From Kribbella steppae (GTDB taxonomy: Bacteria; Actinomycetota; Actinomycetes; Propionibacteriales; Kribbellaceae): a stretch of 64,000 nucleotides of DNA. Positions within the stretch are counted from its first letter, which is position 1. Each line of letters starts with the position of its first letter. The translations under genes were made by a program, and so were the position numbers. Under the pieces are notes generated by a model that searched no databases, was not told where the DNA came from, and was given only the letters and a program-made list of their open reading frames with translations. This document shows, one piece after another, positions 32,135 through 41,183 of this stretch. The DNA lies in the NCBI RefSeq assembly GCF_004342025.1, contig NZ_SLWN01000016.1, positions 1 to 64,000 of the forward strand. Direction: 5' to 3'.

Positions 32135-33063
32135 GCTGCACTCCCCTGCTGGGCCTTGGGCCGGATCCGGAGGAAGTCCCAGAAGCTGGGTGCCTGGTGC
32201 CGGGCGCCGCGGTTGTAGTGCCGTTCGATGAAGGACTGGACGACGTACAGGACCGAGGTGACCGCGAGGTACCACAGGCAGACCACGATCAGCATCGGGA
32301 TCGTCTCGAACGTCCGGTTGTAGATCGACTGCGCGGTGTAGAGCAGGTCGGACAGCGCGATCACGCTGACCAGCGCGGTCGCCTTCACCATGCTGATCAC
32401 CTGGTTGCCGGTCGGCGGCACGATGAAGCGCATCGCCTGCGGCAGGATGATCCGCTTCATGATCCGCGTGTTCGTCATGCCGAGCGCCTGGCCGGCCTCC
32501 TTCTGACCGGGGTCGACCGACAGCAGGCCGCCACGGACGATCTCGGCCATGTACGCACCCTCGTTCAGGCCGAGGCCGAGGATCGCCGCCAGCAACGGCG
32601 TGATCAGGGTGTTCGTGTCGAAGCTGGCGAAGACCGGTCCGAACGGGATGCCGAGGTTCAGTTGCGGCAGCAGCGCGGACAGGTTGTAGAAGAAGATCAG
32701 CTGGACCAGCGTCGGCGTACCGCGGAAGAACCAGATGTAGACACCGGCCGCGCCGCGCAGCAGAGGGTTGGCCGAGATCCGGCAGACCGCGAGCAGTACG
32801 CCGAGGACGACGCCGATCACCATCGCGACCACGGTCAGCATCAGTGTGACGCCGAGGCCGCGCACGATCGACTCGGCCCGCAGCCAGCTCCAGACCACGT
32901 CCCAGCCGAAGTTCTCGTTGGTGACCAGCATCTTCACCAGTTGCGCGGCGAACACCAGGACGACGAACGCCGACAGCCAGCGCCACGGATGTTTGCGCCG
33001 CGCGGCGTTGCGGACGTCGAGGTCGACGCCGGCCGGCGGAGCGTCCTGCACGGTTGTCACCAT
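32131..33063 (-). CDS. polar amino-acid type ABC transporter permease
   Basis: A 310-residue HisMQ-type permease with about six membrane helices (first at 33-50, then from LGVTLMLTVVAMVIGVVLG) and the EAA loop AYMAEIVRGGLLSVDPGQKEA with GxxxxxxxxxIxLP (IILPQAMRFIVPP). The N-terminal 30 residues are cytoplasmic and charged. ATG 33063 lies 2 nt after the binding-protein stop. Confidence 0.92.
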   Translation of the reverse strand: MVTTVQDAPPAGVDLDVRNAARRKHPWRWLSAFVVLVFAAQLVKMLVTNENFGWDVVWSWLRAESIVRGLGVTLMLTVVAMVIGVVLGVLLAVCRISANPLLRGAAGVYIWFFRGTPTLVQLIFFYNLSALLPQLNLGIPFGPVFASFDTNTLITPLLAAILGLGLNEGAYMAEIVRGGLLSVDPGQKEAGQALGMTNTRIMKRIILPQAMRFIVPPTGNQVISMVKATALVSVIALSDLLYTAQSIYNRTFETIPMLIVVCLWYLAVTSVLYVVQSFIERHYNRGARHQAPSFWDFLRIRPKAQQGSAA

Positions 33064-33065
33064 GA

Positions 33066-33998
33066 TCAGCTCTTCCCGAGGTTGAGGCCCGGTGTGGGCA
33101 GTTTGTTCTGCTCCAGCCCCCACTTGGTCATGATCGCGTCATAGGTGCCGTTGGCATGCAGTTTCTCGATCGCGGCGAGCAGTACGTCGGCCAGCGGCGA
33201 ACCGACCGGCACCAGTGCGCCCTGGAACAGGTCCTCGAAACCGTTGCCCTTGCCAACACCCGCCAACTCCAGCTTGCCACCGGACTGCGCGACGAAGTAG
33301 GTCAGCGGTGCCTGCGAGGAGAAGACCGCGTCGGCCCGGTCGGACTGGACCGCGAGGATCGACGACGGCTGGTCCTTGTACGACTGGACGTCGACCGCCG
33401 GCTTCCCGGCGGCGACACACTTGGTCGACTGCGCCTTGATCACCTTCTCCGCGGACCCGGCCGCCTGGACCGCGACCCGCTTTCCGCAGGCGGTGTCGAG
33501 ACCGTCGATACCCTTCGGGTTCCCCTTGTGGACGGCGAAGACGACGTACTCCTGGACGTAGTCGATGAACGTCGCCTGCTTCTGCCGCTCGACGAAGTCA
33601 CCGGTCGGACCCATGTCCAGGTCGTACCGGCCGGCCTGCATACCGGACAGCACGCTGGCGAGGCCGTCCACGGTGGTGTGCTCGATCTGGATGCCGAGCA
33701 GCTGGCCGACCGCCTGGGACAGGTCGGCGGTGGCGCCCTCGACCGGCGCACCCTTGTCGGTGCCGACGATCACGTACGGCGGGAACGAGCCGTTGTTGAC
33801 GGCAACGATCTTGCCGGCCGTCTTGACCTTGGCCGGCAGCTTGTCCTGCAGGGCCTTGTCGACCTGCTGCTGCGGGATCGCGGCGGCCGGGGCCTTCGCG
33901 TCGCTGCCGGACGTGGGTACCGGGTCGGCGGTGCAGGCGGTGACGCCGAGCAGGCTCGTGGCCAGCAGGGCGACGGCGGTTGTGCGGGGGACGGACAC
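33066..33998 (-). CDS. extracellular solute-binding lipoprotein (family 3)
   Basis: A 310-residue binding protein with a lipoprotein signal peptide (lipobox LGVTAC, Cys22). The mature part has the family 3 layout: GKIVAVNNGSFPPYVIVGTD, DLSQAVGQLLGI, DGLASVLSGMQAGRYDLDMG, then QAPLTYFVAQ. It delivers a polar amino acid or analogue to the permease. GTG 33998 follows GTAGGAGT. Ligand unknown; the adjacent hydrolase suggests an amide-containing compound (inference). Confidence 0.9.
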   Translation of the reverse strand: MSVPRTTAVALLATSLLGVTACTADPVPTSGSDAKAPAAAIPQQQVDKALQDKLPAKVKTAGKIVAVNNGSFPPYVIVGTDKGAPVEGATADLSQAVGQLLGIQIEHTTVDGLASVLSGMQAGRYDLDMGPTGDFVERQKQATFIDYVQEYVVFAVHKGNPKGIDGLDTACGKRVAVQAAGSAEKVIKAQSTKCVAAGKPAVDVQSYKDQPSSILAVQSDRADAVFSSQAPLTYFVAQSGGKLELAGVGKGNGFEDLFQGALVPVGSPLADVLLAAIEKLHANGTYDAIMTKWGLEQNKLPTPGLNLGKS

Positions 33999-34013
33999 GA
34001 CTACTCCTACGCT

Positions 34014-34838
34014 TCAGCTGGTGGGGACAGCTTCAACTGGTCGGGGGGTGGGGCTGACGGTGAAGCGCCGGTTGATCAGGACCGGCAGGCGGTGGCGGGC
34101 GTCGGTCAGACGCTGCGCGGAGACGACGGCCGAGATGGTGGCCGGTTCCTCTCCCGCCTGGGCGAGCGGGACACCGAGCGGGTCCACGATCAGACTCTGC
34201 CCGATGTTGCGTTGACCGCATTCACCGCTGGCGACGACGTACACGGTGTTCTCCAGTGCACGGGCGGTAACCAGGGTCTGCCAGTGGTGTTCCTTGAGCG
34301 GTCCCTTCACCCACGCGGCCGGGAGCACGAGTACGTCGGCTCCTTGCAGGGTAAGCAGACGGGCCAACTCCGGGAAACGGACGTCGTAACAGGTCATCAG
34401 ACCGACCTTGAATCCGTTGACGTCGATCAGCTCGGGTACGACGTCAGCCGGCGTCACGTTGTCGGACTCCAGTTGGCTGAACGCGTCGTACAGGTGGAGT
34501 TTGCGGTAGAGGCCGGTGATCTCGCCGTTCTTGATGACGACCAGGGTGTTGTACGGCTTGTCGTTGCCGGACTTCTCGTGGATGCCGACGACGACGGTGA
34601 CGCTGAGACCTTCGGTCGCTGCGCGGAGTCCTTCGACGAACGGGCCGTCGAGGGGCTGGGCGTGTTCGCGGATGCGTTCGCGTTCCTCGATGAAGCGGGC
34701 GAGCACGCCTTCGGGGAGCACCAGGAGATCTGTGCCGTCGGCTTCGGCCTGCTTGATCAGGCCGGCGGCCGTCTCGAGGTTCTCCTGCCAGTCGATGCTC
34801 GCGACGAACTGCGCGGCCGCGACGTTCAGCGTGCTCAT
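34014..34838 (-). CDS. carbon-nitrogen hydrolase (nitrilase superfamily)
   Basis: A 274-residue enzyme with the full Glu-Lys-Cys triad in context: LLVLPEGVLARF (Glu), YRKLHLYDAFSQLES (Lys) and GLMTCYDVRFPELARLL (Cys). The pattern is that of aliphatic amidase/omega-amidase/deaminated-glutathione amidase branches rather than true nitrilases. It hydrolyses C-N bonds in a small amide. Start ATG 34838 overlaps the upstream stop (ATGA), so it is translated with the Pht5-like gene. Confidence 0.88.
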   Translation of the reverse strand: MSTLNVAAAQFVASIDWQENLETAAGLIKQAEADGTDLLVLPEGVLARFIEERERIREHAQPLDGPFVEGLRAATEGLSVTVVVGIHEKSGNDKPYNTLVVIKNGEITGLYRKLHLYDAFSQLESDNVTPADVVPELIDVNGFKVGLMTCYDVRFPELARLLTLQGADVLVLPAAWVKGPLKEHHWQTLVTARALENTVYVVASGECGQRNIGQSLIVDPLGVPLAQAGEEPATISAVVSAQRLTDARHRLPVLINRRFTVSPTPRPVEAVPTS

Positions 34839-35788
34839 GCGGTCTTCTCCAAAGGGTCGATCTGGTACGGGAAGAGGTCCCCATCCGGGACGGGATGCGC
34901 GAGCAGTTCCTGGGCGACGAGTTCGTCCTGGAAGGCGGCGACCATCCGGCGGTCGGGTGAGACGCCGTACGGCATCCAGTCGGATCCGAAGACCTTCGTG
35001 GTGATGCCAACCTCCTCGTTGTGCCAGGGCGTGACGTCCATCAGCTTGTTCCTGCGCTGGAAGCTGAGCTGCTTGGCCTGCTCGAACAAGTCGGTGAGTT
35101 GCTGGGCGATCTCGGGCCGGGCGTCGAGAACTTCCTTGCGCAAGGCCAGCAGATGGATGCCGGGGATGAAGCCGTGGCGGCGGTAGTACTCGCGCTCCTC
35201 GGCGCGGGTGTCGCGGAAGAGGGGGCGGAACGGCGAGTCCTCGTCGTGGAAGCCGGGTGGCATGAACGGGCTCATCACGGCGTCCAACTCTTTGTCCTGC
35301 AGCAGGTCCACCAAGCGGGCGCCGTCCTTGGTGTGGCGGATATTGTTGCCAACGGCAACGCCGCCGATGCGGTCGACGACGGGGTGGGCGCTGGTGAGCG
35401 GGCCGACCTGCCAGTCCGCGTCGTGGATGCCGACGCCTGCCTCGGCGAGGATCGCGCGGGTCCAGGTGTTGCCGCTGTCCGGCCAGCCGGTCAGGCCGAT
35501 CCGGGCGCCTTTGAGATCGGCCGCGGTCTCGGCGGTCGAGTCGCGCCGCACGATGATGCAGCGATGCCGGAAGCCGCGCATCAGGAATACCGGCAACGCG
35601 ACCACGCGATCGTCGCCGGCCGCTCTGGCCCGGACGTACCGGCTGAACGACGTCTCGCCGCCGTCGTACTCCGGTGACGACCAGAGATCTGGCGTCGTCT
35701 CCAACCGGGTCACGGCCGGACCGGGTACGTCGCCGAGGGCCAGCGGGATCACGTGGTCCCAATGGCGAACGCCGAGCTCAAGCTTCAC
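34835..35788 (-). CDS. Pht5/NMT1-like periplasmic-binding-fold protein without signal peptide
   Basis: A 317-residue cytosolic protein resembling the 4,5-dihydroxyphthalate decarboxylase/NMT1 binding-protein fold: FSRYVRARAAGDDRVVALPV, ADLKGARIGLTGWPDSGNTW, ELDAVMSPFMPPGFH. Members decarboxylate aromatic acids or bind pyrimidine-like ligands. It opens the operon of hydrolase, binding protein, permease and ATPase, so it may act on the imported substrate. GTG 35788 follows AAGGA by 10 nt. Exact activity unresolved. Confidence 0.7.
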   Translation of the reverse strand: MKLELGVRHWDHVIPLALGDVPGPAVTRLETTPDLWSSPEYDGGETSFSRYVRARAAGDDRVVALPVFLMRGFRHRCIIVRRDSTAETAADLKGARIGLTGWPDSGNTWTRAILAEAGVGIHDADWQVGPLTSAHPVVDRIGGVAVGNNIRHTKDGARLVDLLQDKELDAVMSPFMPPGFHDEDSPFRPLFRDTRAEEREYYRRHGFIPGIHLLALRKEVLDARPEIAQQLTDLFEQAKQLSFQRRNKLMDVTPWHNEEVGITTKVFGSDWMPYGVSPDRRMVAAFQDELVAQELLAHPVPDGDLFPYQIDPLEKTA

Positions 35789-35890
35789 GCGGTGTCATTC
35801 CTTCGCTGCCGGGACACTCTCGTGGGGTCCGGGGTGGTCCGCGACGCCGCTGTCGCGAGGGGGAATGTTCGGTAGCCTATGTTCAGCGCG

Positions 35891-35904
35891 ATTGCTCGAA
35901 CAAT
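35891..35904. promoter_or_regulatory. operator candidate for the MocR regulator
   Basis: ATTGCTCGAACAAT is a 14-bp imperfect palindrome in the 213-bp spacer between the transporter operon (start 35788) and the MocR gene (start 36002). The region is unusually AT-rich for this window (35880-35935), as expected for divergent promoters. Confidence 0.45.
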
Positions 35905-36001
35905 GATCTCGAATGTTACTGATCAAAAACCAGGCAAACCGGGCCTTTCGACCGCGGGCATCGCGCAGTCGGAGGAACCGGGTGCGAGAGGGAGGATCCG
36001 C

Positions 36002-37360
36002 ATGGCCGAAGACGTCCCGCCCCAGGACGGCCCGGCGGTCTCGTCGGCGTGGCTGGCCGAGCAGATCACCGAGGCCAGCGCGGCCGGTATAGCGGCCGCG
36101 ATCGCCCGCCTGGTCCGGCACGGTGAACTCGCTCCCCAGACGAGGCTCCCGACCGTCCGGGCTCTCGCGCCGCGGCTGGACGTGAGCCCGGCGACTGTGT
36201 CCGCCGCCTGGGCGACCCTGCGCAAGCAACGCGTCGTGGCCGGCGGCGGCCGACAGGGCACCTGGGTGCTCGGCGGCCTCGCGGTCCCCCGCCCGGCTCG
36301 CTACGAGAACATCTCCCGCCTCTGGCCGAACCAGACCCTCAACCTGTCCCGCGCCGTCCCGGACCCGGCACTGCTCCCGAGCATGTCCCCCGCCTTCATC
36401 CACGCCCTCCGCGACCCTGACGTGCACTCGTACGACGTCGTGTCGATCAGCGGACCGCTGCGCGCCGCCGCCGAGCACACCTGGCCCTTCAAGACCGACA
36501 ACTGGATGTGCGTGAACGGCGGCTACGAAGGCCTCCTGCTGCTCATGCGTACGACGGTCGTCCCGGGCGAACACGTGGCCATCGAGGACCCGGCCACCCC
36601 ACGACTGCTCGACATCCTCGACAACGTCGGCGCTCGCGCCGTACCCGTCGCAACCGATGCGGAAGGCCCGATCCCATCGTCCTTGCGGGACGCACTCCGG
36701 CTCGATCCGGTCGCGTTCGTCTACGAGCCGAGGAGCAGCTCATATCTCGGCGCCTCGGTGACACCTGAGCGGCGTGACGAGTTGGCGGCGCTGCTCGCCG
36801 GCACGGACACACTCGTGGTCGAGGACGACGGGCTCGGTGAGCTGAGCGCCTTCGACTACCACGGTGTCGCGGAGTTACTGCCGGATCAGAGCGTCCTCGT
36901 CCGTAGCTACTCCAAGTCGCACTCCCCCGACCTCCGCCTCGGCGTCATGGCCGGCGCTGCCGAACCGATCGAACGAGTGCGCGTCTACCGCCAGTTCGGC
37001 TCAGGCTGGACCAGTCGCCTTCTCCAGAACGCCCTGGCCTGGCTCCTTCAGGATGAGAAGTCGCAAGCCACGGTCGCCGCCGCGCGGACGACGTACCAGA
37101 AACGTCGAGAGCACCTCGCCGATCTCCTCGCCTCCCGAGGCATGACGACAACCGGTGTGGACGGTCTCGCGATCTGGGTCCCGGTCCGCAGCGAACACGA
37201 GGCCCTACTGGTGCTGGCCTCGCACGGAATCGCCGTGGCCGGTGCGAGCGCCAGCTGGACCAAGGCCGCCCCGCCCGCGATCCGCATCGCCACCGGCCTC
37301 CCGATCCCCGAAGCCGACCGCGTCGCCGACGCCATCGCCCTCGCGGTCCAAGCCCGCTAG
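36002..37360 (+). CDS. MocR-type GntR regulator with aminotransferase domain
   Basis: A 452-residue protein: GntR winged helix at about 10-75 (LAPQTRLPTVRALAPRLDVS, ATVSAAWATLRKQ) joined to a fold type I aminotransferase domain (95-452) with the PLP lysine in VRSYSKSHSPDLRLGVMAG. MocR proteins sense PLP or amino-compound aldimines and usually control a neighbouring gene; here the divergent transporter/hydrolase operon. ATG 36002 follows GGGAGG; the open frame back to 35879 overlaps the promoter region. Confidence 0.87.
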   Translation: MAEDVPPQDGPAVSSAWLAEQITEASAAGIAAAIARLVRHGELAPQTRLPTVRALAPRLDVSPATVSAAWATLRKQRVVAGGGRQGTWVLGGLAVPRPARYENISRLWPNQTLNLSRAVPDPALLPSMSPAFIHALRDPDVHSYDVVSISGPLRAAAEHTWPFKTDNWMCVNGGYEGLLLLMRTTVVPGEHVAIEDPATPRLLDILDNVGARAVPVATDAEGPIPSSLRDALRLDPVAFVYEPRSSSYLGASVTPERRDELAALLAGTDTLVVEDDGLGELSAFDYHGVAELLPDQSVLVRSYSKSHSPDLRLGVMAGAAEPIERVRVYRQFGSGWTSRLLQNALAWLLQDEKSQATVAAARTTYQKRREHLADLLASRGMTTTGVDGLAIWVPVRSEHEALLVLASHGIAVAGASASWTKAAPPAIRIATGLPIPEADRVADAIALAVQAR

Positions 37361-37422
37361 CTCGACTCGCTGGGTGCTCCCGGAAGCGCGCCGAACTGGT
37401 GAGCTGCCAGGAAGCCGCCCAC

Positions 37423-38259
37423 TTAGTCGAGGTCCAGGCCGACCGGGCGGATGAGGCCTTCTTGGGCTACGGAGGCGATGAGGTGGCCGTCCTCGGTGAA
37501 GAGGCGGCCGGTGGCGAAGCCGCGGGCGCCGGAGGCCGACGGGGAGGCCTGGTCGTAGAGGAGCCACTCGTCGGCGCGGAAGGGGCGGTGGAACCAGAGG
37601 GCGTGGTCGAGGGAGGCGGGCTGGATGCGGCGGTCGCCGATGACGATGCCGTGCGGGAGCAAGCTTGCCCCTAGCAACGTCAGGTCGCTCGCATAGGCCA
37701 GAACGCAAGCGTGCAAGGCGGGATCGTCGGGAAGCTTGCCTGCGGCCCTGATCCAGAACTGGCGGCCGGTGACACCGGCCAGGCGTACGTCGAGCGCCGC
37801 CCACTCCTTGTCCCAGTCGGCCGCCTTGCGGCCCGAGCGCGCCTCGAAGACAGAGGCCAGCGTCGGCGCCTCGTCCGGGGAAACCAGGTCGCCCGGCATC
37901 GGGTCCTGATGGTCCAGACCTTGCTCTGGACGCTGGAAGGAGGCCGACATGTAGAAGATCGGCTTGCCGTTCTGCGACGCGACCACCCGGCGACTGCTGA
38001 ACGAACCACCGTCGCGGGTCGGCTCCGGTCGGTAGATGATCGGCACCGACGTGTCCCCGCCACGCAGGAAGTACCCGTGCAGCGAGTGCACGGTCCGCTC
38101 GGGCTCGACCGTCCGGCTCGCCGCGGCCAGCGCCTGCCCGAGCACCTGACCACCGAACACGCGTTGCATCGAGGTCTGCGGCTGCCGTCCGCGGAACAGG
38201 TCGACGTCGATCTTCTCGAGGTCGAGCAACTCGACCAGGTCCTCCAGCGACTCGGGCAT
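37423..38259 (-). CDS. tesB: acyl-CoA thioesterase II (TesB-like)
   Basis: A 278-residue double-hotdog thioesterase: VFGGQVLGQALAAASRTV, HSLHGYFLRGGDTSVPIIY, SFSSRRVVASQNGKPIFYMS and SLDHALWFHRPFRADEWLLY, including the Asp-Thr/Ser-Gln catalytic set of TesB/ACOT8. It hydrolyses acyl-CoA to free acid. It converges on the MocR gene, 62 bp apart. ATG 38259 is preceded by AGGATGAGG. Confidence 0.92.
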   Translation of the reverse strand: MPESLEDLVELLDLEKIDVDLFRGRQPQTSMQRVFGGQVLGQALAAASRTVEPERTVHSLHGYFLRGGDTSVPIIYRPEPTRDGGSFSSRRVVASQNGKPIFYMSASFQRPEQGLDHQDPMPGDLVSPDEAPTLASVFEARSGRKAADWDKEWAALDVRLAGVTGRQFWIRAAGKLPDDPALHACVLAYASDLTLLGASLLPHGIVIGDRRIQPASLDHALWFHRPFRADEWLLYDQASPSASGARGFATGRLFTEDGHLIASVAQEGLIRPVGLDLD

Positions 38260-38385
38260 GCCTCATCCTGACAGGTCCAGGAGGTACGACGAGGTGCGAT
38301 CGGCACCGGCGGACGTCGTACCGGCTGTGGTTCCGGTCACGCGGACTCTTTCGGTGAGGTTTCGGTGGCCGTCGGTAGGCTATGG

Positions 38386-38397
38386 TTGAACGCTCAA
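38386..38397. promoter_or_regulatory. palindromic site in the DoxX promoter
   Basis: TTGAACGCTCAA is an imperfect palindrome (TTGA-N4-TCAA) lying just downstream of a -10-like TAGGCT (38376-38381) and 26 bp before the DoxX GTG. Sites of this type are typical of TetR/MarR operators; no such regulator gene is adjacent. Confidence 0.4.
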
Positions 38398-38423
38398 TCA
38401 CCAAACCTGTTGAGGAGAAATCT

Positions 38424-38864
38424 GTGAGCCTGACCCGCAATGCCGCCGCCCGCGACCTCGTCCTGCTGCTCTCGAGGATCGGGCTGGGCATCGTCTTCAT
38501 CGCGCACGGCTGGCAGAAGTTCCGCACCAACGGCCTGGACGGTACGGCCGCCATGTTCGACAAGATGGGCGTGCCCGCGCCGACGCTGTCCGCCTACTAC
38601 GCGACCGGCATCGAACTGCTGGGTGGGATCGCGCTGATCCTCGGTCTGCTGACGCCGGCGGTCGGCGTACTGCTGGCGCTGGACATGGTCGGCGCGCTGG
38701 CGTTCGTCCACCTGTCCAACGGCGTCTTCGTCGCGGACGGCGGTTGGGAGCTGGTCGGCGTACTCGGACTGCTGTCGCTGACGCTGGCGGTCGTCGGCGC
38801 CGGCCGGGTCAGCCTGGACAGCATCTTCAACCGCTCCTCCGGCCGGGCAAAAGTCGCAGCCTGA
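38424..38864 (+). CDS. DoxX-family membrane protein
   Basis: A 146-residue protein with four membrane helices and the DoxX signature: LLLSRIGLGIVFIAHGWQKF, GIELLGGIALILGLLTPAVG, ALDMVGALAFVH. DoxX proteins take part in thiol/oxidative-stress membrane complexes. GTG 38424 follows GAGGAGA; the ATG at 38382 lies on the promoter palindrome. It ends at a strong bidirectional terminator. Confidence 0.88.
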   Translation: MSLTRNAAARDLVLLLSRIGLGIVFIAHGWQKFRTNGLDGTAAMFDKMGVPAPTLSAYYATGIELLGGIALILGLLTPAVGVLLALDMVGALAFVHLSNGVFVADGGWELVGVLGLLSLTLAVVGAGRVSLDSIFNRSSGRAKVAA

Positions 38865-38871
38865 CAACCCC

Positions 38872-38933
38872 TGAACAAGATCCGGGGGCCTGGGACAGGT
38901 AATAACGTGTCCCAGGCCCCCAGATCCTGTTCA
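38872..38933. terminator. bidirectional terminator between DoxX and PAC2 genes
   Basis: A 26-bp stem with two mismatched positions (38872-38897 and 38908-38933; core GGGGGCCTGGGACA) around a 10-nt AT-rich loop, placed exactly between two convergent genes. Confidence 0.9.
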
Positions 38934-38961
38934 AGCCCCAAGCCCTGCGCCGCGCGCGGGG

Positions 38962-39876
38962 CTACTTGTCGTCTTCGCGGTTGAGTTCGGCGAGGAACTG
39001 CTCGACCTCGGCGCCCAGCTCGTCGGCTGACGGGGTGGAGCCGGCCAGGAGACTGCCACGGCTCAGTGAGCCGGCGGCTGCGTCGTACTGCGTCTCGAGG
39101 GCGTTCACGACCGCGCTCGCGTCCTCCGATGCCTCGACCTGCTCGTCGACCATGCGGCCGGTGACGGCAGCCTCGTCGAGCAGGGCCTTGCTAGGGAGGA
39201 GCAGGCCGGTTGCCGCCGAGATCGCGTGGACCAGCGCTAGCGCGGCGCCAGGGAAGCGGTTCTCGGCCAGGTAGTGCGGGACGTGGACCGCGAAGCCCAT
39301 CGCGTCCTTGCCGGCCTCGCCCAGCCGCACCTGCAGCATCGTGCCGGCGCTCGCGGGCAGCCGCATCTCGCCGTCCCAGATGTTCGACCGGGTGACCAGC
39401 TCGGGCCGGGTCGCGTGTGCGGTCAGTCCGAGCGGGCGGGTGTGCGGGACGCCCATCGGGATGCCGTGGACGCCGACCGTGAGCGTCACGTTGTACCGAT
39501 CGATCAGCTGCCGGACCGCGCCGGCGAACCGATTCCAGTGGTTGTCCGGCTCGACGCCTTCGAGCAGCAGGAACTCGACGCCCGCGTCGTCCTTCAGCAG
39601 GTGCAGGTTCAGCCGCGGCGGGGTGTAGTCGATGAACCGGTCCTCGGCGAACGTGACCTCAGGCCGCCTGGCCCGGTAGTCGTGCAGGAGGTCGACGTCG
39701 AACCGCGCGAGCAGCCGGCTGTCCAGCACCTCGAGCAGGTGGTCGGCCGTGACCCGGCCCGCCTGACCCGCGTCCATGAATCCGTCCAGCGAATGCACCA
39801 GCACCTTCGGCGTCGCCGCCGTGCCGGTCGCCACCGACTCGTCGACGATCTCGTAGAGGTCGTCCGGTCGCAGCAT
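38962..39876 (-). CDS. PAC2 (proteasome assembly chaperone 2)-family protein
   Basis: A 304-residue protein of the actinobacterial PAC2 family: VLVHSLDGFMDAGQAGR, FDVDLLHDYRARRPEVTF, LLLEGVEPDNHWNRFA, GVHGIPMGVPHTRPLGLTAH and VPHYLAENRFPGAALAL. Archaeal and eukaryotic relatives help assemble proteasomes; actinobacterial members are assumed to interact with the proteasome or ligate small molecules, unproven. ATG 39876 is 6 nt after AAGGAG; an in-frame ATG at 39891 lacks a proper site. Confidence 0.87.
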   Translation of the reverse strand: MLRPDDLYEIVDESVATGTAATPKVLVHSLDGFMDAGQAGRVTADHLLEVLDSRLLARFDVDLLHDYRARRPEVTFAEDRFIDYTPPRLNLHLLKDDAGVEFLLLEGVEPDNHWNRFAGAVRQLIDRYNVTLTVGVHGIPMGVPHTRPLGLTAHATRPELVTRSNIWDGEMRLPASAGTMLQVRLGEAGKDAMGFAVHVPHYLAENRFPGAALALVHAISAATGLLLPSKALLDEAAVTGRMVDEQVEASEDASAVVNALETQYDAAAGSLSRGSLLAGSTPSADELGAEVEQFLAELNREDDK

Positions 39877-40022
39877 CGTCGTCTCCTTCATCGTGGCCAA
39901 CAGGGCGGGAAGGCCCCTTGATCCTGCCCTCTCCCCTGTTAACGCTTGCCCTCCGCCCACAAATTCCGGCACCGGAATCTTTAAGGTTCTTTTCACAATT
40001 CGGCACCGGGGAAGACAGCATT

Positions 40023-40041
40023 GGAAAGCGCTTGCTAGGTT
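40023..40041 (+). promoter_or_regulatory. LacI-family operator overlapping the -10 of the 2-hydroxyacid dehydrogenase gene
   Basis: GGAAAGCGCTTGCTA (40023-40037) matches the LacI-family palindrome built on AAGCGCTT. A -10-like TAGGTT (40036-40041) follows directly, 7 nt before GTG 40049. A repressor here would sit between the -35 and -10. No LacI gene lies in the window. Confidence 0.78.
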
Positions 40042-40048
40042 GGCTGGT

Positions 40049-41065
40049 GTGAGCAGCGAACCAGACTCCGCCCTGACCGTCATGCTGGCTATGAACGACG
40101 CCAGCCGGGCTCGCGTCCTCGTCCCCCGGGTGATGGCCCGGTTGGAGGCGACCGCGACCGTTCTCCCGGTCGGTCCTGGCACGACGTTCCTCGACGACCG
40201 GGAGGTCCTGGCCGCGCTGCCCGACGTCGACGTACTGCTGACCGGGTGGGGGTGCCCGCGGATCAGTCCGGAGGTGCTGGAGGCGGCGCCGAAGCTGCAG
40301 GCGATCCTGCACGCGGCGGGTTCGGTGAAGGCGATCGTCGCGCCGGAGGCGTTCGACCGGGGCGTCCAGGTGTCCTCGGCCGCGCACGCCAACGCGCTGC
40401 CGGTGGCCGAGTTCACCGTCGCGGCCGTCGTCCTGGCCGGAAAGCGGGCGTTCCGGCTGGCGGCGCAGTACCGGATCGACCGGAGGAAGACGGATCCGCA
40501 CGGGATGCCGGGCAGCTACGGTACGACGGTCGGCCTGCTGGGCGCATCGCGGATCGGCCGGATGGTCGCCGAGCGCCTGCGCACCTTCGACCTGCACGTA
40601 CTGATCAGCGACCCCTATCTGACTCAGTCCGAGGCGGCCGACCTCGGAGCCGAACTGGTCGGCAACGACGAACTCTTCGGCCGCAGCGACATCCTCAGCG
40701 TGCACGCGCCACTGCTTCCGGAGACCACTGGCCTCGTGGACGCGCGCCTGCTGGGGTTGCTGCGGGACGGCTCGGTGCTGATCAACACCGCCCGCGGCAA
40801 GATCATCGACGCGGCCGCGCTCGAGCGTGAATGCGTGTCCGGGCGGATCGACGCCGTCCTCGATGTGACCGATCCGGAGCCGTTGCCGCCGGACTCGCCG
40901 CTGCTCGACCTGCCGAACGTCTTCGTCACCCCGCACGTCGCCGGTGCCGTCGGCAACGAGATCGCCCGCCTCGGCGAACTCGCCGTCAGTGAGCTGGAGC
41001 GCCTCACCACCGGCCAGCCCCTGCAACACGCCATCAGCCCCGCCGATCTCGGGAGACTTGCATGA
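40049..41065 (+). CDS. D-isomer-specific 2-hydroxyacid dehydrogenase
   Basis: A 338-residue NAD-dependent dehydrogenase: dinucleotide motif VGLLGASRIGRMVAERL, catalytic Arg in VLINTARGKIIDAAAL, Glu in VTDPEPLPPDSPL and His in VFVTPHVAGAVGNE. Acts on a D-2-hydroxy or 2-keto acid, possibly a sugar acid given its LacI operator and DUF2264 partner. GTG 40049 is chosen because the -10 lies 7 nt upstream and no ribosome binding site is present (leaderless); the longer frame from 39893 runs into the PAC2 promoter. Confidence 0.88.
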   Translation: MSSEPDSALTVMLAMNDASRARVLVPRVMARLEATATVLPVGPGTTFLDDREVLAALPDVDVLLTGWGCPRISPEVLEAAPKLQAILHAAGSVKAIVAPEAFDRGVQVSSAAHANALPVAEFTVAAVVLAGKRAFRLAAQYRIDRRKTDPHGMPGSYGTTVGLLGASRIGRMVAERLRTFDLHVLISDPYLTQSEAADLGAELVGNDELFGRSDILSVHAPLLPETTGLVDARLLGLLRDGSVLINTARGKIIDAAALERECVSGRIDAVLDVTDPEPLPPDSPLLDLPNVFVTPHVAGAVGNEIARLGELAVSELERLTTGQPLQHAISPADLGRLA

Positions 41066-41183
41066 CCGCACTCATGGCCGGGCCTCCGGTGCCGGCGGGG
41101 TCATGGGGCCTTGGCTCCCGGTCTTCCCTCGTCACTCCAGTCGCTTCGCTCCCTTCATTCCTCAGTCCATACCGGGAGGCCCC

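Noticed and set aside
41066..41183. Possible hairpin around GGGCCTCCGGT and ACCGGGAGGCCC before the DUF2264 gene
   Set aside because: The arms are about 80 bp apart and contain a bulge; no evidence that it acts as a regulatory structure.
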